Below are positions 8,372-18,851 of a stretch of DNA of 64,000 bases, piece by piece; position 1 is the stretch's first letter; each line of letters begins with the position of its first letter. The DNA is from Rhizobium sp. BK602 (GTDB lineage Bacteria; Pseudomonadota; Alphaproteobacteria; Rhizobiales; Rhizobiaceae): NCBI RefSeq assembly GCF_014195095.1, contig NZ_JACIBC010000008.1, forward strand, positions 186,001 to 250,000, read 5' to 3'. Below the pieces are notes generated by a model. It saw only the letters and a program-made list of their open reading frames with translations, was not told the origin of the DNA and searched no databases. Position numbers and translations under genes: made by a program.

Positions 8372-10297
8372 TTAGAAGGATTGGCCGATGCCGGCATAGA
8401 TGCCGTATGCCGTACCGTCAGGATATTTCTTCAGGGGAACGGCGACATCGAGCCTGATGGGGCCGAAGGGCGTAGCGTAGCGCACACCGACGCCCGCGCC
8501 AATGCGCAGATCGGAAAAGTCGGGAAAAGTGCTGTCGGTGACGCTGCCGACATCGATGAAGGGCACGATGCCGATCGTGTCGGTGATCTTGACGCGGGCT
8601 TCGAAGGAGGCGGTGGCATAGGCGCTGCCGCCGAGCGCATCGCCCTTGGAATTATAGGGCGAGATTTCCTGATAGGCATAGCCGCGCACCGAGCCGCCGC
8701 CGCCGGCATAGAAGCGCCGGGTGGCCGGAATATCCTCGACGTTGTTGGCGCCGATCAGCGAACCGAGGGAAAGCTTGCCGGCGAAGACGACATTGTTGTT
8801 GGCGCCAATGCCCTGATAGCCCGAAATCGAGCCCTCGAAGGAGCTGAACACCGTGCCGCCCATTGCTTCATAGCTCGGCTTGGCGCTGATCGAGGCGCGG
8901 TAGCCCTCGGTCGGGTCGAGCTTGTTGTCGCGGGTGTCGCGGACATATTCGAGCGGGATCGCCACCGTCAGATAGTTTTGATCGCCGTAGGCATCGGTGC
9001 TGTCCTGCTCGTAGGACACTTCGCCGCCGGCGGAGACGGTGTCCTGATCGGACAGCTCGTAGGCGAGGCCGGCGCTGGCGGTGACGGTGTTTGCATCATA
9101 GGCGTCGGGATGCAGGCTCTGCATCTTCAGGCCGGCGGTGAAGGTCGCGGACGGGTAGAAGGTGGCGGGCCTGACATAGGTGACGCCGGCGCTATAGTCG
9201 AGCTGGCCGACATCGGTAGATTCACCGATGCGGGAGACCGATCCCTCGATGCGCAGCGAATCCGCACGGCCGGTCAGGTTGCGGTGGCCCCAATAGCCCT
9301 GCAGGCCGATGCCGTCGATGGTGGAATATTGCGCGCCGACGCCGAAATAGCGCTGCTTGCCTTCCGACACTTCGATGGTCATGGGAATGCTGCCGTCCGG
9401 CGCCAGCTTGTCGGCCTCGCGGATGGTGACGCTGGAGAAGACGCCGAGCTTGCGCAGGCGGTCGGATGCCTTTTTCAGCTCGTCCGGCGAATAGGGCCTG
9501 CCCTCGTTGATGCGGGCATAGGTCTTGATGAAATTCGGATCGACCGATTTCTGACCGGTGACGCCGACATTGCCGAAGGGCGCGACCGGGCCGCTGTCGA
9601 CCCGCAGAGACACGTCGACCGTGCGGGTGGCATGATCGGCGACGACATCGCGCTTGGTCAGTTTTACGAGCGGATGTCCCTCATTCTTGAAATCGGCGAC
9701 GATCTTGTCACCGGCTTTCAGAATGGTCAGCGAGCCGGCATCGCCGCCGGGCACGAGCCCGTATTGCGCGGCATCGCGGCTGGCGGCGTCGCCGAGCAGG
9801 CTGACCTTGCCGAGCTTGAAGACAGGGCCGGGGTCGATGCTGATCGTGACGGCGACGGGCTTGGCGCGGCTGAATGTCGGGTTCGGCGGCAAGGCATCGA
9901 GATTGGTGCCGTCGATGGTGATGGTGACGACCGCGCCGTAGCGGGCCTTCTCGTAGAGCGTGGCGATCAGCCGGTCGCGGTCGTCGCGCGCCTTGATGAC
10001 GATGCCGAGATCGCCGGAGACGGGCTTCTTCTTGTCGGCCACCAGTGTCGAGGTGTCGGCCAGGCTATCCTTGAGGTCCTTGTCGAGATTGTCGGTCTTC
10101 AGGTCGACAGTGTAGCGGACGGGATCGCTGACCTCATCCGTCGTATCGTCCTCGCCCCAGAGCGTCATGCCGAACAGCTTGAAAGCAAAGGCATTTCCTG
10201 CGCCGAAAGGGCCGAGCGCAAGCGTTGCCGCAACCGCTGCCACGGTGCCTGCTCGCCGATACGCAATACTCTTCCTCGGACCAGTTCTTCTACGCAT
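8372..10297 (-). CDS. tamA: TamA-like Omp85/BamA family outer membrane protein
   Basis: Outer-membrane barrel of 641 residues with an N-terminal export signal (AGTVAAVAATLALGPFGAGNAFA, about residues 16-38). About 260 residues of POTRA-type domains follow (e.g. GPVAPFGNVGVTGQKSVDPN). The C-terminal 16-strand surface-antigen barrel includes RFYAGGGGSVRGYAYQ, the conserved VRGF/Y-type lock motif, and ends in phenylalanine (GIGQSF) as expected of Bam substrates. Together with TamB downstream it should form the TAM complex. Confidence 0.94.
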   Translation of the reverse strand: MRRRTGPRKSIAYRRAGTVAAVAATLALGPFGAGNAFAFKLFGMTLWGEDDTTDEVSDPVRYTVDLKTDNLDKDLKDSLADTSTLVADKKKPVSGDLGIVIKARDDRDRLIATLYEKARYGAVVTITIDGTNLDALPPNPTFSRAKPVAVTISIDPGPVFKLGKVSLLGDAASRDAAQYGLVPGGDAGSLTILKAGDKIVADFKNEGHPLVKLTKRDVVADHATRTVDVSLRVDSGPVAPFGNVGVTGQKSVDPNFIKTYARINEGRPYSPDELKKASDRLRKLGVFSSVTIREADKLAPDGSIPMTIEVSEGKQRYFGVGAQYSTIDGIGLQGYWGHRNLTGRADSLRIEGSVSRIGESTDVGQLDYSAGVTYVRPATFYPSATFTAGLKMQSLHPDAYDANTVTASAGLAYELSDQDTVSAGGEVSYEQDSTDAYGDQNYLTVAIPLEYVRDTRDNKLDPTEGYRASISAKPSYEAMGGTVFSSFEGSISGYQGIGANNNVVFAGKLSLGSLIGANNVEDIPATRRFYAGGGGSVRGYAYQEISPYNSKGDALGGSAYATASFEARVKITDTIGIVPFIDVGSVTDSTFPDFSDLRIGAGVGVRYATPFGPIRLDVAVPLKKYPDGTAYGIYAGIGQSF

Positions 10298-10527
10298 ACG
10301 CCGCTTTACGGTTATATGAGAACTTACTCAGCTTGACGTTTCCCCCGGGTTAACGCGCGGGCACCATAGAGGCAAAACTCCGTTAGGTGTATCTTTTTTA
10401 GACTCGAAAACCTGCAAAAGACGGCGGGAAAAAGCAAAGATCCTCGTTTTTCGCGGAGGATTCGGAGCACTCGCAGGGGCCTGTCCGGGGCGGCTGGTGG
10501 CTGCCGTTTGCGCCGGCCATCGCCATG

Positions 10528-10558
10528 AAAAAAGCCCCGGAGCGTCGCTCCGGGGCTT
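10528..10558 (-). terminator. Rho-independent terminator for the glycine-zipper gene
   Basis: On the minus strand AAGCCCCGGAGC pairs with GCTCCGGGGCTT around a 2-base centre, followed by six T residues. It lies just downstream of the gene ending at 10581. The remaining 10298-10527 interval upstream of tamA shows no coding signal. Confidence 0.88.
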
Positions 10559-10580
10559 CGATATCCAAATCTGCGATCAA

Positions 10581-10898
10581 TCAATAACCGCTGTTGTAGC
10601 CGCCGTAACCGCCACGATAACCGCCATCATCGCGATAGCCGCCGCGCGGGCAATTATCGATGTAACGACGGCCATAGCGGTCGCGGTAGTAGCACTGGCC
10701 GGGCTGCTCGGAGACGCTGCCGATCACGGCGCCGGAAACGCCGCCGATGGCCGCACCGACCGCTGCGCCGCGAACGTTACCGGTCACGGCGCCGCCGATG
10801 ATGGCACCGGATGCCGCGCCGATGCCGGCGCCCTGTTCAGTCGGGGTGCAGCTTGCGATCGACAAGCCGACCATTGCGAGCATAAGAACTTTCTTCAT
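10581..10898 (-). CDS. Glycine-zipper lipoprotein
   Basis: Small 105-residue envelope protein. A lipoprotein signal (MKKVLMLAMVGLSIASC, lipid cysteine C17) precedes a glycine-zipper segment (GAGIGAASGAIIGGAVTG and a second GAAIGGVSGAVIGS), as in YMGG/SlyB-like proteins. The C-terminal tail is rich in Gly, Tyr and Arg (YYRDRYGRRYID then a YRGGYGGYNSGY end). Role unknown; such proteins usually sit in the envelope and may oligomerise in a membrane. Own terminator; monocistronic. Confidence 0.82.
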   Translation of the reverse strand: MKKVLMLAMVGLSIASCTPTEQGAGIGAASGAIIGGAVTGNVRGAAVGAAIGGVSGAVIGSVSEQPGQCYYRDRYGRRYIDNCPRGGYRDDGGYRGGYGGYNSGY

Positions 10899-11196
10899 TT
10901 ACTCTCTCCAACGTTAGTTAAGCCGGACCCCCGGCCAACGTCGTCCCATTCTTCAGCTCCACCACGATGGGCTGTCCTTACAGTCCTGCAGCTAAAAAGA
11001 AATATCGTGTAAAATATGATTGTCCATCGGGCACTTGTATTTTTTTGGCTGCTAAACTAGCGGCGCACCCATTTGGCGGATGAAAGCGACAATCCCGGAA
11101 GAAAAATCCGCACTCCCCTCAAAGGTAGAGGTTGATCGTACTTCAAAAAAGTCAAATGATGGCAAATGCCTCTGGAGGAGAGGCGTGGAGGAAAAT
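10899..11196. other. Intergenic region between divergent genes
   Basis: 298 bp holding the promoters of the glycine-zipper gene (minus) and the coxSLM-like operon (plus). The segment 10990-11060 is distinctly AT-rich. An open frame from 11080 joins the small-subunit gene but is unlike the family before residue 40, so it is treated as untranslated. No riboswitch or clear operator seen. Confidence 0.5.
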
Positions 11197-11685
<489 letters not shown>

Positions 11686-11766
11686 GTTTTCACCGAGATT
11701 GCCTGGCGAACGCCAACGGCTGTTATCTGGCGGTTTGCCGGCCCGAAACCCTGATCGGAGGATGTC

Positions 11767-14112
11767 ATGGGTGTTGAAGGCATTGGTGCGCGCGTCGCGC
11801 GAAAGGAAGACAAGCGGTTTCTGACGGGCAAGGGGCGCTACACCGACGACATGGTGGTGCCGGGCATGAAATATGCCTATTTCGTCCGCAGCCCGCATGC
11901 GCATGCGAAAATCACCGGCATCGATGCCTCGGCGGCTTTGGCCATGCCGGGCGTGATCGGCGTGCTGGATGGCAAGGAGCTGCTGACCGACGGCATCGGT
12001 AACCTCATCTGCGGCTGGATGATCCACTCCAAGGACGGATCGCCGATGAAGATGGGCGCCTGGCGGCCGCTGGCGGTCGACACCGTGCGCTATGTCGGCG
12101 ATGCCGTGGCGATCGTGGTGGCGGATTCGCTCGGCGAGGCCCGCGACGCGGCCGAGGCCGTCGTGGTGGATTACGAGGAGCTTCCCGCCGTCATCGAGGC
12201 GGTCAACGCGCTGGAGCCGGGGGCGCCGCAGATCCATCCGGAAGCGGAAAACAACCTGATCTTCGACTGGGAGCTCGGCGACGGCGCCGCTACCGACAAG
12301 GCGATCGCGGCGGCCGCGCATGTCACCGAGATCGAGCTTCACAACAACCGGCTATCGCCGAACGCCATGGAGCCGCGCGCCGCTCTCGGCATCTATGATG
12401 CCGCCGAGGATCACTATACCTGCTACACGACCAGCCAGAACCCGCATGTCGCGCGGCTCGTCATGAGCGCCTTCTACAATGTCGCCCCGGAAAACAAGCT
12501 GCGGGTGATCGCGCCCGATGTCGGCGGCGGCTTCGGTTCGAAGATCTATATCTATCCCGAGGAGATCGTCTGTCTCTGGGCGTCGAAGAAGACCGGCGTG
12601 CCGGTCAAATGGGCCGCCGACCGCACCGAGGCCTTCCTCACCGATGCGCATGGCCGCGATCACGTTTCCAAGGTGAAGATGGCCTTCGACGCGCAGAACC
12701 GCATCACGGCGCTGAAGGTCGACACCATCGCCAATCTCGGCGCCTATATGTCGCTCTTCTCCTCCTGCGTGCCGACCTATCTCTACGCGACGTTGCTGTC
12801 GGGCCAATACGACATCCCGGCGATCCACGCCAATGTCCGCACCGTCTATACCAATACGGTGCCGGTCGATGCCTATCGCGGCGCGGGGCGTCCGGAAGCG
12901 ACCTTCCTGCTGGAGCGGACGATGGAAACGGCGGCGCGCGAGCTCGGCGTCTCGCCGGCCGAATTGCGGCGCGTCAATTTTATCCGCTCCTTCCCGCACC
13001 AGACGCCGGTGATCATGAACTACGATGCCGGTGACTACGAGGCGTCGCTGAACGCCGCCATGCAGCAGGCCGACTGGAGCGGTTTCCCGGCCCGCAAGGC
13101 AGAAGCGGCGGCGCGCGGCATGAAGCGCGGCATCGGCATGAGCTGCTATATCGAGGCCTGTGGTCTCGCGCCGTCGCAGGCGGTCGGCGCGCTCGGCGCC
13201 GGCGTCGGCCTGTGGGAATCGGCCGAGGTGCGCGTCAACGCGGTTGGTACCATCGAGGTGCTCACCGGTTCGCACAGCCACGGCCAGGGGCATGAAACCA
13301 CCTTCGCTCAGCTCGTCGCCGACCGGCTCGGCGTGCCGATCGAGAGCGTCTCGATCGTGCATGGCGATACCGACAAGGTGCAGATGGGCATGGGCACCTA
13401 TGGCTCGCGCTCCGGCGCCGTCGGCATGTCGGCCGTGGTCAAGGCGCTCGACAAGGTCGAGGCCAAGGCCAAGAAGATCGCCGCGCATCTGATGGAGGCC
13501 GACGAAAGCGATATCGTCATCGAGAACGGCGAGGTGAAGGTCGCCGGCACCGACAAGTCGCTCCCCTGGTTCCAGGTGGCGCTGTCGGCCTATACCGCGC
13601 ACAATCTGCCCGCCGGCATCGAGCCGGGCCTGAAGGAGACCGCCTTCTACGATCCGTCGAACTTCACCTTCCCGGCCGGCTGCTACATCTGCGAAGTCGA
13701 GGTCGATCCGGAAACGGGCAGGACCGAGATCATCCAGTTCGTCGCCGCCGACGATTTCGGCAATATCATCAATCCGATGATCGTCGAGGGCCAGGTGCAT
13801 GGCGGCATTGCGCAGGGGATCGGCCAGGCGCTGCTGGAGGGCGTGCATTATGACGAGAACGGCCAGCTCCTGACGGCGAGCTTCATGGATTACGCCATGC
13901 CGCGCGCCGACGATCTGCCGTCCTTCAAGATCTCGCATCAGGTCACGCCAAGTCCCAGCAATCCGCTCGGGGTCAAGGGCTGCGGCGAAGCCGGCGCCAT
14001 AGGCTCGCCGCCGGCGCTGATCAACGCCATCACCGATGCGATCGGCAACAACACCCTTACCATGCCGGCCACGCCGCTGAAGGTATGGGAAGCCACCCAG
14101 GCCGTGGCCTGA
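11767..14112 (+). CDS. coxL: Molybdenum hydroxylase large subunit, form II CO dehydrogenase-like
   Basis: Molybdopterin-cytosine-dinucleotide-binding catalytic subunit of 781 residues, with GGGFGSK (253-259) and the catalytic-glutamate motif KGCGEAGAIG (E741). The active-site loop reads AYRGAGR (369-375). Genuine form I CO dehydrogenase carries AYXCSFR with the Cu-binding cysteine, which is absent here. It is therefore a form II enzyme whose substrate is probably an aldehyde, purine or other heterocycle; CO oxidation is unproven. RBS GGAGG just upstream. No coxD/E/F/G maturation genes are adjacent. Confidence 0.92.
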   Translation: MGVEGIGARVARKEDKRFLTGKGRYTDDMVVPGMKYAYFVRSPHAHAKITGIDASAALAMPGVIGVLDGKELLTDGIGNLICGWMIHSKDGSPMKMGAWRPLAVDTVRYVGDAVAIVVADSLGEARDAAEAVVVDYEELPAVIEAVNALEPGAPQIHPEAENNLIFDWELGDGAATDKAIAAAAHVTEIELHNNRLSPNAMEPRAALGIYDAAEDHYTCYTTSQNPHVARLVMSAFYNVAPENKLRVIAPDVGGGFGSKIYIYPEEIVCLWASKKTGVPVKWAADRTEAFLTDAHGRDHVSKVKMAFDAQNRITALKVDTIANLGAYMSLFSSCVPTYLYATLLSGQYDIPAIHANVRTVYTNTVPVDAYRGAGRPEATFLLERTMETAARELGVSPAELRRVNFIRSFPHQTPVIMNYDAGDYEASLNAAMQQADWSGFPARKAEAAARGMKRGIGMSCYIEACGLAPSQAVGALGAGVGLWESAEVRVNAVGTIEVLTGSHSHGQGHETTFAQLVADRLGVPIESVSIVHGDTDKVQMGMGTYGSRSGAVGMSAVVKALDKVEAKAKKIAAHLMEADESDIVIENGEVKVAGTDKSLPWFQVALSAYTAHNLPAGIEPGLKETAFYDPSNFTFPAGCYICEVEVDPETGRTEIIQFVAADDFGNIINPMIVEGQVHGGIAQGIGQALLEGVHYDENGQLLTASFMDYAMPRADDLPSFKISHQVTPSPSNPLGVKGCGEAGAIGSPPALINAITDAIGNNTLTMPATPLKVWEATQAVA

Positions 14113-14130
14113 GACGGGGAGGAGAAAGCC

Positions 14131-14925
14131 ATGTATGCAACCAATTATCACCGCGCCTCCTCGGTTGACGAGGCCGTCAAGCTCAAGTCGGGCGCAGACG
14201 AGGGCAAATATGTCTCCGGCGGCATGACGCTGATCGCCACCATGAAGCAGCGTCTGGCCTCGCCGAGCGATCTGGTCGATCTCCGGCATATCCCGTCGCT
14301 GAAGGGCATTCGTGTCGATGGCCGCAGGGTGACGATCGGAGCGGCAACGACGCATGCGGAGGTCGCATCCTCGGCGGCGATCCGTGCCGTCTGTCCGGCG
14401 CTCTCAGACCTTGCCGGCATGATCGGCGATCCGCATGTCCGCCACATGGGCACGATCGGCGGTTCGGTCGCCAACAACGATCCGGCGGCGGACTATCCCG
14501 CCGCCATGCTGGCGCTCGCCGCCACCATCGTCACCGACAAGCGCCAGATCGCGGCCGACGATTTCTTCACCGGCCTGTTCGAAACGGCATTGGAGGACGG
14601 CGAGCTGATCACCGCGATCACCTTCGAAGCGCCGGAAAAGGCTGCCTATGCCAAATTCCCCAATCCCGCCTCGCGCTACGCCATGACCGGCGTCTTTGTC
14701 ACGAAAGGATCGGGCGGCGTGCGGGTGGCGGTGACCGGGGCGGGGGCGGACGGCGTGTTCCGCGATAGCGGCCTGGAACAGGCGCTGGCCGGTAACTGGT
14801 CGCCGGATGCGGTCGCCAATGTCAGCATCGATTCGTCGGCGCTGCTGTCGGATCTGCATGCGACGGCGGACTATCGCGCCAATTTGATCAAGGTCATGGC
14901 CAAGCGTGCCGTGGCCGCGGCATAG
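14131..14925 (+). CDS. coxM: Molybdenum hydroxylase medium (FAD) subunit, CO dehydrogenase-like
   Basis: FAD-binding subunit of 264 residues that passes electrons from the iron-sulfur subunit to the acceptor. The N-terminal FAD domain has YVSGGMTLIATMKQ and the diphosphate-binding segment HMGTIGGSVANNDPAADYPA; the C-terminal CODH-FAD domain follows. Last gene of the three-gene operon, 18 bp after the large subunit, and followed by a strong terminator. Confidence 0.93.
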   Translation: MYATNYHRASSVDEAVKLKSGADEGKYVSGGMTLIATMKQRLASPSDLVDLRHIPSLKGIRVDGRRVTIGAATTHAEVASSAAIRAVCPALSDLAGMIGDPHVRHMGTIGGSVANNDPAADYPAAMLALAATIVTDKRQIAADDFFTGLFETALEDGELITAITFEAPEKAAYAKFPNPASRYAMTGVFVTKGSGGVRVAVTGAGADGVFRDSGLEQALAGNWSPDAVANVSIDSSALLSDLHATADYRANLIKVMAKRAVAAA

Positions 14926-14940
14926 ATCGCAAAAGAAGCG

Positions 14941-14971
14941 CCGGAGGGCCGCCTGGCCGCCCTCCGGTTTT
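14941..14971 (+). terminator. Terminator of the coxSLM-like operon
   Basis: CCGGAGGGC (14941-14949) pairs perfectly with GCCCTCCGG (14959-14967) and is followed by TTTTC, 13 bp after the medium-subunit stop. Confidence 0.9.
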
Positions 14972-15139
14972 CACCGTTCCGGACAAATCCTGGTTGTCAA
15001 CTTGCCGTGATTGTCTATTCTTGTCTGGAATTATTCAAAATTAGGGGCCATTTGCCGCAGCGAGGCGTGAAAGCAATATGCAGGGGTTGACGTGTGAACC
15101 GGCATTCATGAAAACGGTTGCATGGTTCTGGAGCAGATG

Positions 15140-16351
15140 ATGGATTTCGAAGCATTCTTTAAGGGCGAACTGGACGGCTTGCACAAGGAGGGCCGCTACC
15201 GCGTATTCGCCGATCTCGAGCGTCACCGCGGCAGTTTCCCCCGCGCGACGCGGCATACGCCCAACGGCCCGCAGGAAGTGACGGTCTGGTGCTCCAACGA
15301 CTATCTCGGCATGGGCCAGCATCCGAAAGTGATCGAGGCAATGAAGCAAGCCATCGATCACTGTGGCGCGGGTGCGGGAGGCACCCGGAATATTTCTGGC
15401 ACCAACCACTACCATGTTCTGCTCGAGCAGGAGCTTGCCGATCTGCACGGCAAGGAAGCCGCGCTGATCTTCACCTCGGGCTATATTTCCAACTGGGCGA
15501 CGCTCGGCACGCTCGGCGCGCGCATTCCCGGCCTGATCGTCTTCTCGGATGCGCTGAACCATGCCTCGATGATCGAGGGCATCCGCCACGCGAAATGCGA
15601 CAAGGTTATCTGGAAACACAACGACCTGCATGATCTCGAAGCCAAGCTGAAGGCTGCCGATCCGAAGGCGCCGAAGCTGATCGCCTTCGAGAGCGTCTAT
15701 TCGATGGATGGCGATATCGCCCCGATCAAGGAAATCTGCGATCTCGCCGACAAATATGGCGCGATGACCTATCTCGACGAAGTGCATGCCGTCGGCATGT
15801 ACGGCCCGCGCGGCGGCGGCATTGCCGAGCGCGAAGGGCTGATGGACCGCCTGACGGTGATCGAGGGTACGCTCGGCAAGGCTTTCGGCGTCATGGGCGG
15901 CTATATCGCCGCTTCGGCCGCGCTCTGCGACTTCATCCGTTCCTTCTCGTCCGGCTTCATCTTCACGACCTCGCTGCCGCCATCGCTGGCCGCCGGCGCC
16001 GTCGCCTCGATCCAGCACCTGAAGGTAAGCCAGTTCGAACGCGCCCGCCATCAGGACCGTGTCCGCCGGCTGCGCCTGCAGCTCGATGCGGCAGGTATTC
16101 CGCATATGCCGAATCCGAGCCATGTCGTGCCGGTCATGGTCGGCGATGCCGCCAAGTGCAAGTGGATCTCTGACCTGCTGCTCGACAACGGCGTCTATGT
16201 CCAGCCGATCAACTATCCGACCGTGCCGAAGAAGACCGAGCGCCTGCGCATCACGCCGACGCCGCTGCATTCCGATGCCGATATCGATCATCTGGTCGGC
16301 GCGCTGCATGCGCTCTGGTCGCGCTGCGCGCTGGCTCGCGCAGTCGCGTAA
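15140..16351 (+). CDS. hemA: 5-aminolevulinate synthase
   Basis: PLP enzyme condensing glycine with succinyl-CoA to 5-aminolevulinate, the first step of tetrapyrrole synthesis by the C4 route used in alphaproteobacteria. About 403 residues. Visible are VWCSNDYLGMGQHP, AGAGGTRNISGTNHYH, the cofactor aspartate in YLDEVHAVG, and the PLP lysine in EGTLGKAFGVMGGY. Start placed at ATG 15140 (MDFEAFFKGEL) with GGAG 6 bp upstream; ATGs at 15122 and 15137 are also open. Monocistronic. Heme and cobalamin genes elsewhere in the window (cobS, cobT, adenosyltransferase) depend on its product. Confidence 0.97.
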   Translation: MDFEAFFKGELDGLHKEGRYRVFADLERHRGSFPRATRHTPNGPQEVTVWCSNDYLGMGQHPKVIEAMKQAIDHCGAGAGGTRNISGTNHYHVLLEQELADLHGKEAALIFTSGYISNWATLGTLGARIPGLIVFSDALNHASMIEGIRHAKCDKVIWKHNDLHDLEAKLKAADPKAPKLIAFESVYSMDGDIAPIKEICDLADKYGAMTYLDEVHAVGMYGPRGGGIAEREGLMDRLTVIEGTLGKAFGVMGGYIAASAALCDFIRSFSSGFIFTTSLPPSLAAGAVASIQHLKVSQFERARHQDRVRRLRLQLDAAGIPHMPNPSHVVPVMVGDAAKCKWISDLLLDNGVYVQPINYPTVPKKTERLRITPTPLHSDADIDHLVGALHALWSRCALARAVA

Positions 16352-16374
16352 GGCAACCCGAACCGGATCATGAA

Positions 16375-16400
16375 CCGGAGCGATTGAAGCTCGCTCTGGT
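16375..16400. terminator. Hairpin between convergent hemA and PLP dehydratase genes
   Basis: CCGGAGCGA and TCGCTCTGG form a 9-bp stem with one G-T pair around a 7-base loop, between the convergent stops. No strong T-run follows; probable shared terminator. Confidence 0.55.
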
Positions 16401-16412
16401 ATGTCTATGGGT

Positions 16413-17327
16413 TCAGCGAGCCTGCCAGGCCTGCAACTGACCGATCGAGGCCGTTGCGCCGCCGCAAACCACGATCAGCACCCGCTCGTAACGTGCCAGC
16501 CGGTCGGCATGCGTGTAGGCGACCGCCAGGGCCGCACCGCAGGCCGGCTCCACCAATACCCGATGATCGTCGAGGAAGCGCATGCATGCGCCGACAGCGG
16601 CGCGATCGTCGACGGTGACGCAATCGACGGGCCGGGTCCGGGCGATCTCGAAGGCGCGCTGGCTGACCTTTCGGGCGCCGAGCGAGGTTGCGATGCTGGT
16701 GATGGCGGGCAGTTCGGTGAGCTTTCCGGCCTCGACGGATGCCGCCAGAGAGGCTGCCCCCTCGGTTTCCACGGCGATGATCGGAATATCCCGAAGCCCG
16801 TTGCGCTCCAGCCCCTCGGCAACGCCGGCCATCAGCCCGCCGCCGCCGACCGAAAGCACGACCGCATCGAAGGAGACGCCGGCCCGGACGGCCTCGTCGA
16901 TCATCGTCGCATGGCCCGTCCACAGCAACGGATCGTCGAAAGGATGGATGAACGCCGCTTCGGCATCGACCGCTTGAAGGGCGCGCTCGTTCGCCTCCTG
17001 CCAGGACGCGCCATGGACGAAGACCTCGGCGCCTTCCTGGCGGATCAGCGATTTTGCCCATTCGCTCGTCGTCTCCGGAACGAACACCGACACCGGTATC
17101 GAGAGACGGCGCCCGGCATAGGCCACGGCGATGCCGGCATTGCCGCCGGAGGAGGAAACGAAGCGCTTTTTGCCGTTTCCGGCATGATGCTCGCAGGCCG
17201 CCCCTATGCCCCGGATCTTGAAGGAACCCGGCGGCTGGAGGGCATCCATCTTCAACCAGACGGATCGCCCCGAGGCCAGGCTGAGCGGACGGGATTCGAG
17301 GAGCGGTGTTTCGATATGCAGGGCCAT
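16413..17327 (-). CDS. PLP-dependent serine/threonine dehydratase-like enzyme
   Basis: Fold-type II PLP enzyme of 304 residues, expected to deaminate serine or threonine to a 2-oxo acid. The PLP lysine is in PPGSFKIRG, the phosphate-binding region in SSSGGNAGIAVAYAG, and the glycine loop in LSVGGGGLMAGV. There is no C-terminal ACT regulatory domain, so it is a catabolic-type enzyme and not a full IlvA. SSSGGNAG resembles L-serine dehydratases of the mammalian type. Likely cotranscribed with dxr or on its own promoter in the 126-bp gap. Confidence 0.85.
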   Translation of the reverse strand: MALHIETPLLESRPLSLASGRSVWLKMDALQPPGSFKIRGIGAACEHHAGNGKKRFVSSSGGNAGIAVAYAGRRLSIPVSVFVPETTSEWAKSLIRQEGAEVFVHGASWQEANERALQAVDAEAAFIHPFDDPLLWTGHATMIDEAVRAGVSFDAVVLSVGGGGLMAGVAEGLERNGLRDIPIIAVETEGAASLAASVEAGKLTELPAITSIATSLGARKVSQRAFEIARTRPVDCVTVDDRAAVGACMRFLDDHRVLVEPACGAALAVAYTHADRLARYERVLIVVCGGATASIGQLQAWQAR

Positions 17328-17453
17328 GGGATGCCTGTTGGAGCGCGATGTTGTATTGGCTTACCGAAACGCGACGACGGTCCCGGCAAGAAACAAACCG
17401 GCGGATGAAGGCGGCCGTGTACGGCCTGCCTTTCTGCCTCTTTTATCTGCGGC

Positions 17454-18647
17454 TTACGCAGCCTTTTCCTTCTGCTTCACCAGCGCCTGCGCCCGGCCGC
17501 GCGCTTCCTCGTCGGCGGCAAAGACGGCCTCCATCGTTTCGGCGGCGGCGACGGCGGTCATCTGGTCCATGACGGCTTCGGCGATGTCGGCCATGTCGAG
17601 GAAGCCGATGCGGCCGTCGACAAAGGCCTGGAAGGCGATCTCCTCGGCAGCATTCATGATGGCGCCCTGCAGCCCGCCGCGTTCCAGCGCCGTGCGCGCC
17701 AGCCGCAATGCGGGGAAGCGAATCTCGTCCGGCGCCTCGAAATCCAGCCGCGCCAGCTTGGTGAAATCCAGCCGGTCGACATTGAGCTTCGGCCGTGACG
17801 GATAGGTCAGCGCATAGCCGATGGCGGTGCGCATGTCGGGACAGCCGAGCTGCGCCAGCACCGAACCATCGGTGTAGCCGACCATCGAATGGATGACGGA
17901 TTGCGGATGGACGACGACCTCGATCTGTTCCGGGCGGACGTCGAACAGGTGCTTGGCCTCGATCATCTCCAGCGCCTTGTTGAACATCGAGGCGCTGCCG
18001 ATCGAGATTTTCAGGCCCATGGACCAGTTGGGATGCGCGCGCGCCACCGCCGCCGTGACATTGGCCATCTGCTCGCGCGACCATGTGCGGAAGGGGCCGC
18101 CGGAGGCGGTGAGGATGATGCGTTCCACCGCGTGCTGCTGGTCGTCCTCCAGCGCCTGGAAGATGGCGCTGTGCTCGCTGTCCACGGGGATGAGCCGGCC
18201 GCCACCTTCACGGACGGCGCGCACGAAGAGATCGCCGGCGGAGACCAGGCATTCCTTGTTGGCCAGCGCGATGTCGGCGCCGCGGCGGGCGGCTGCAAGC
18301 GTCGGCGCTAGGCCGGCCGTGCCGACGATCGCCGCCATCACCCAGTCGGAGGGAATGGAGGCGGCCTCGATCAGCGCATTCCGGCCGGCGGCGGCGGCAA
18401 TGCCGGTGCCGGCCAGCGCGTCCTTGAGCGCCTGGTAGCGATCCTCATTGGCGGTGACGGCCAGCGCTGCGCCGCAGGCCTTGGCTTGGCTTGCCAGGAG
18501 ATCGATATTGTCATGCCCGGTAATGGCGGCGATGTCGAAGGCGTCGCGCCCGCCCAACTGGGCAATGACGTCGAGCGTGTTCTGGCCGATCGAACCGGTC
18601 GAACCCAATATCGTCAGGCGGCGTCGAGCCTTGCTCCCGCTTGTCAT
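17454..18647 (-). CDS. dxr: 1-Deoxy-D-xylulose 5-phosphate reductoisomerase
   Basis: NADPH-dependent enzyme of the MEP isoprenoid pathway, making 2-C-methyl-D-erythritol 4-phosphate. The 397-residue protein has the N-terminal nucleotide-binding motif ILGSTGSIGQNTLD, the metal and substrate region PVDSEHSAIFQ, the flexible-loop region SGGPFRTW and the C-terminal PSRPKLNVDRLDF segment. Length is normal. It is alone here, away from the uppS-cdsA cluster where it often lies in other proteobacteria. Confidence 0.97.
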   Translation of the reverse strand: MTSGSKARRRLTILGSTGSIGQNTLDVIAQLGGRDAFDIAAITGHDNIDLLASQAKACGAALAVTANEDRYQALKDALAGTGIAAAAGRNALIEAASIPSDWVMAAIVGTAGLAPTLAAARRGADIALANKECLVSAGDLFVRAVREGGGRLIPVDSEHSAIFQALEDDQQHAVERIILTASGGPFRTWSREQMANVTAAVARAHPNWSMGLKISIGSASMFNKALEMIEAKHLFDVRPEQIEVVVHPQSVIHSMVGYTDGSVLAQLGCPDMRTAIGYALTYPSRPKLNVDRLDFTKLARLDFEAPDEIRFPALRLARTALERGGLQGAIMNAAEEIAFQAFVDGRIGFLDMADIAEAVMDQMTAVAAAETMEAVFAADEEARGRAQALVKQKEKAA

Positions 18648-18851
18648 TCCGCTATCCGCATCTTGCTGTCTTTGCCCATGGCTCTACAGGGGATCGCGAT
18701 GGGCGGCAAGTCCGCAGCCATGCCGGCGCGCTGCGGCCGCCACGCCGGTATTCGGAAAATTACCGATTTTAACGATTATTTACAGGCACCTGATGAACCA
18801 ATTGCCGTATGCGGCGTTTCCTGTCCACGAAAGTGTCGGGAGACGGGATTA

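Noticed and set aside
12352..14355. 667-codon minus-strand frame opposite the molybdenum hydroxylase large subunit
   Set aside because: No recognisable domain; the sense strand carries all catalytic motifs.
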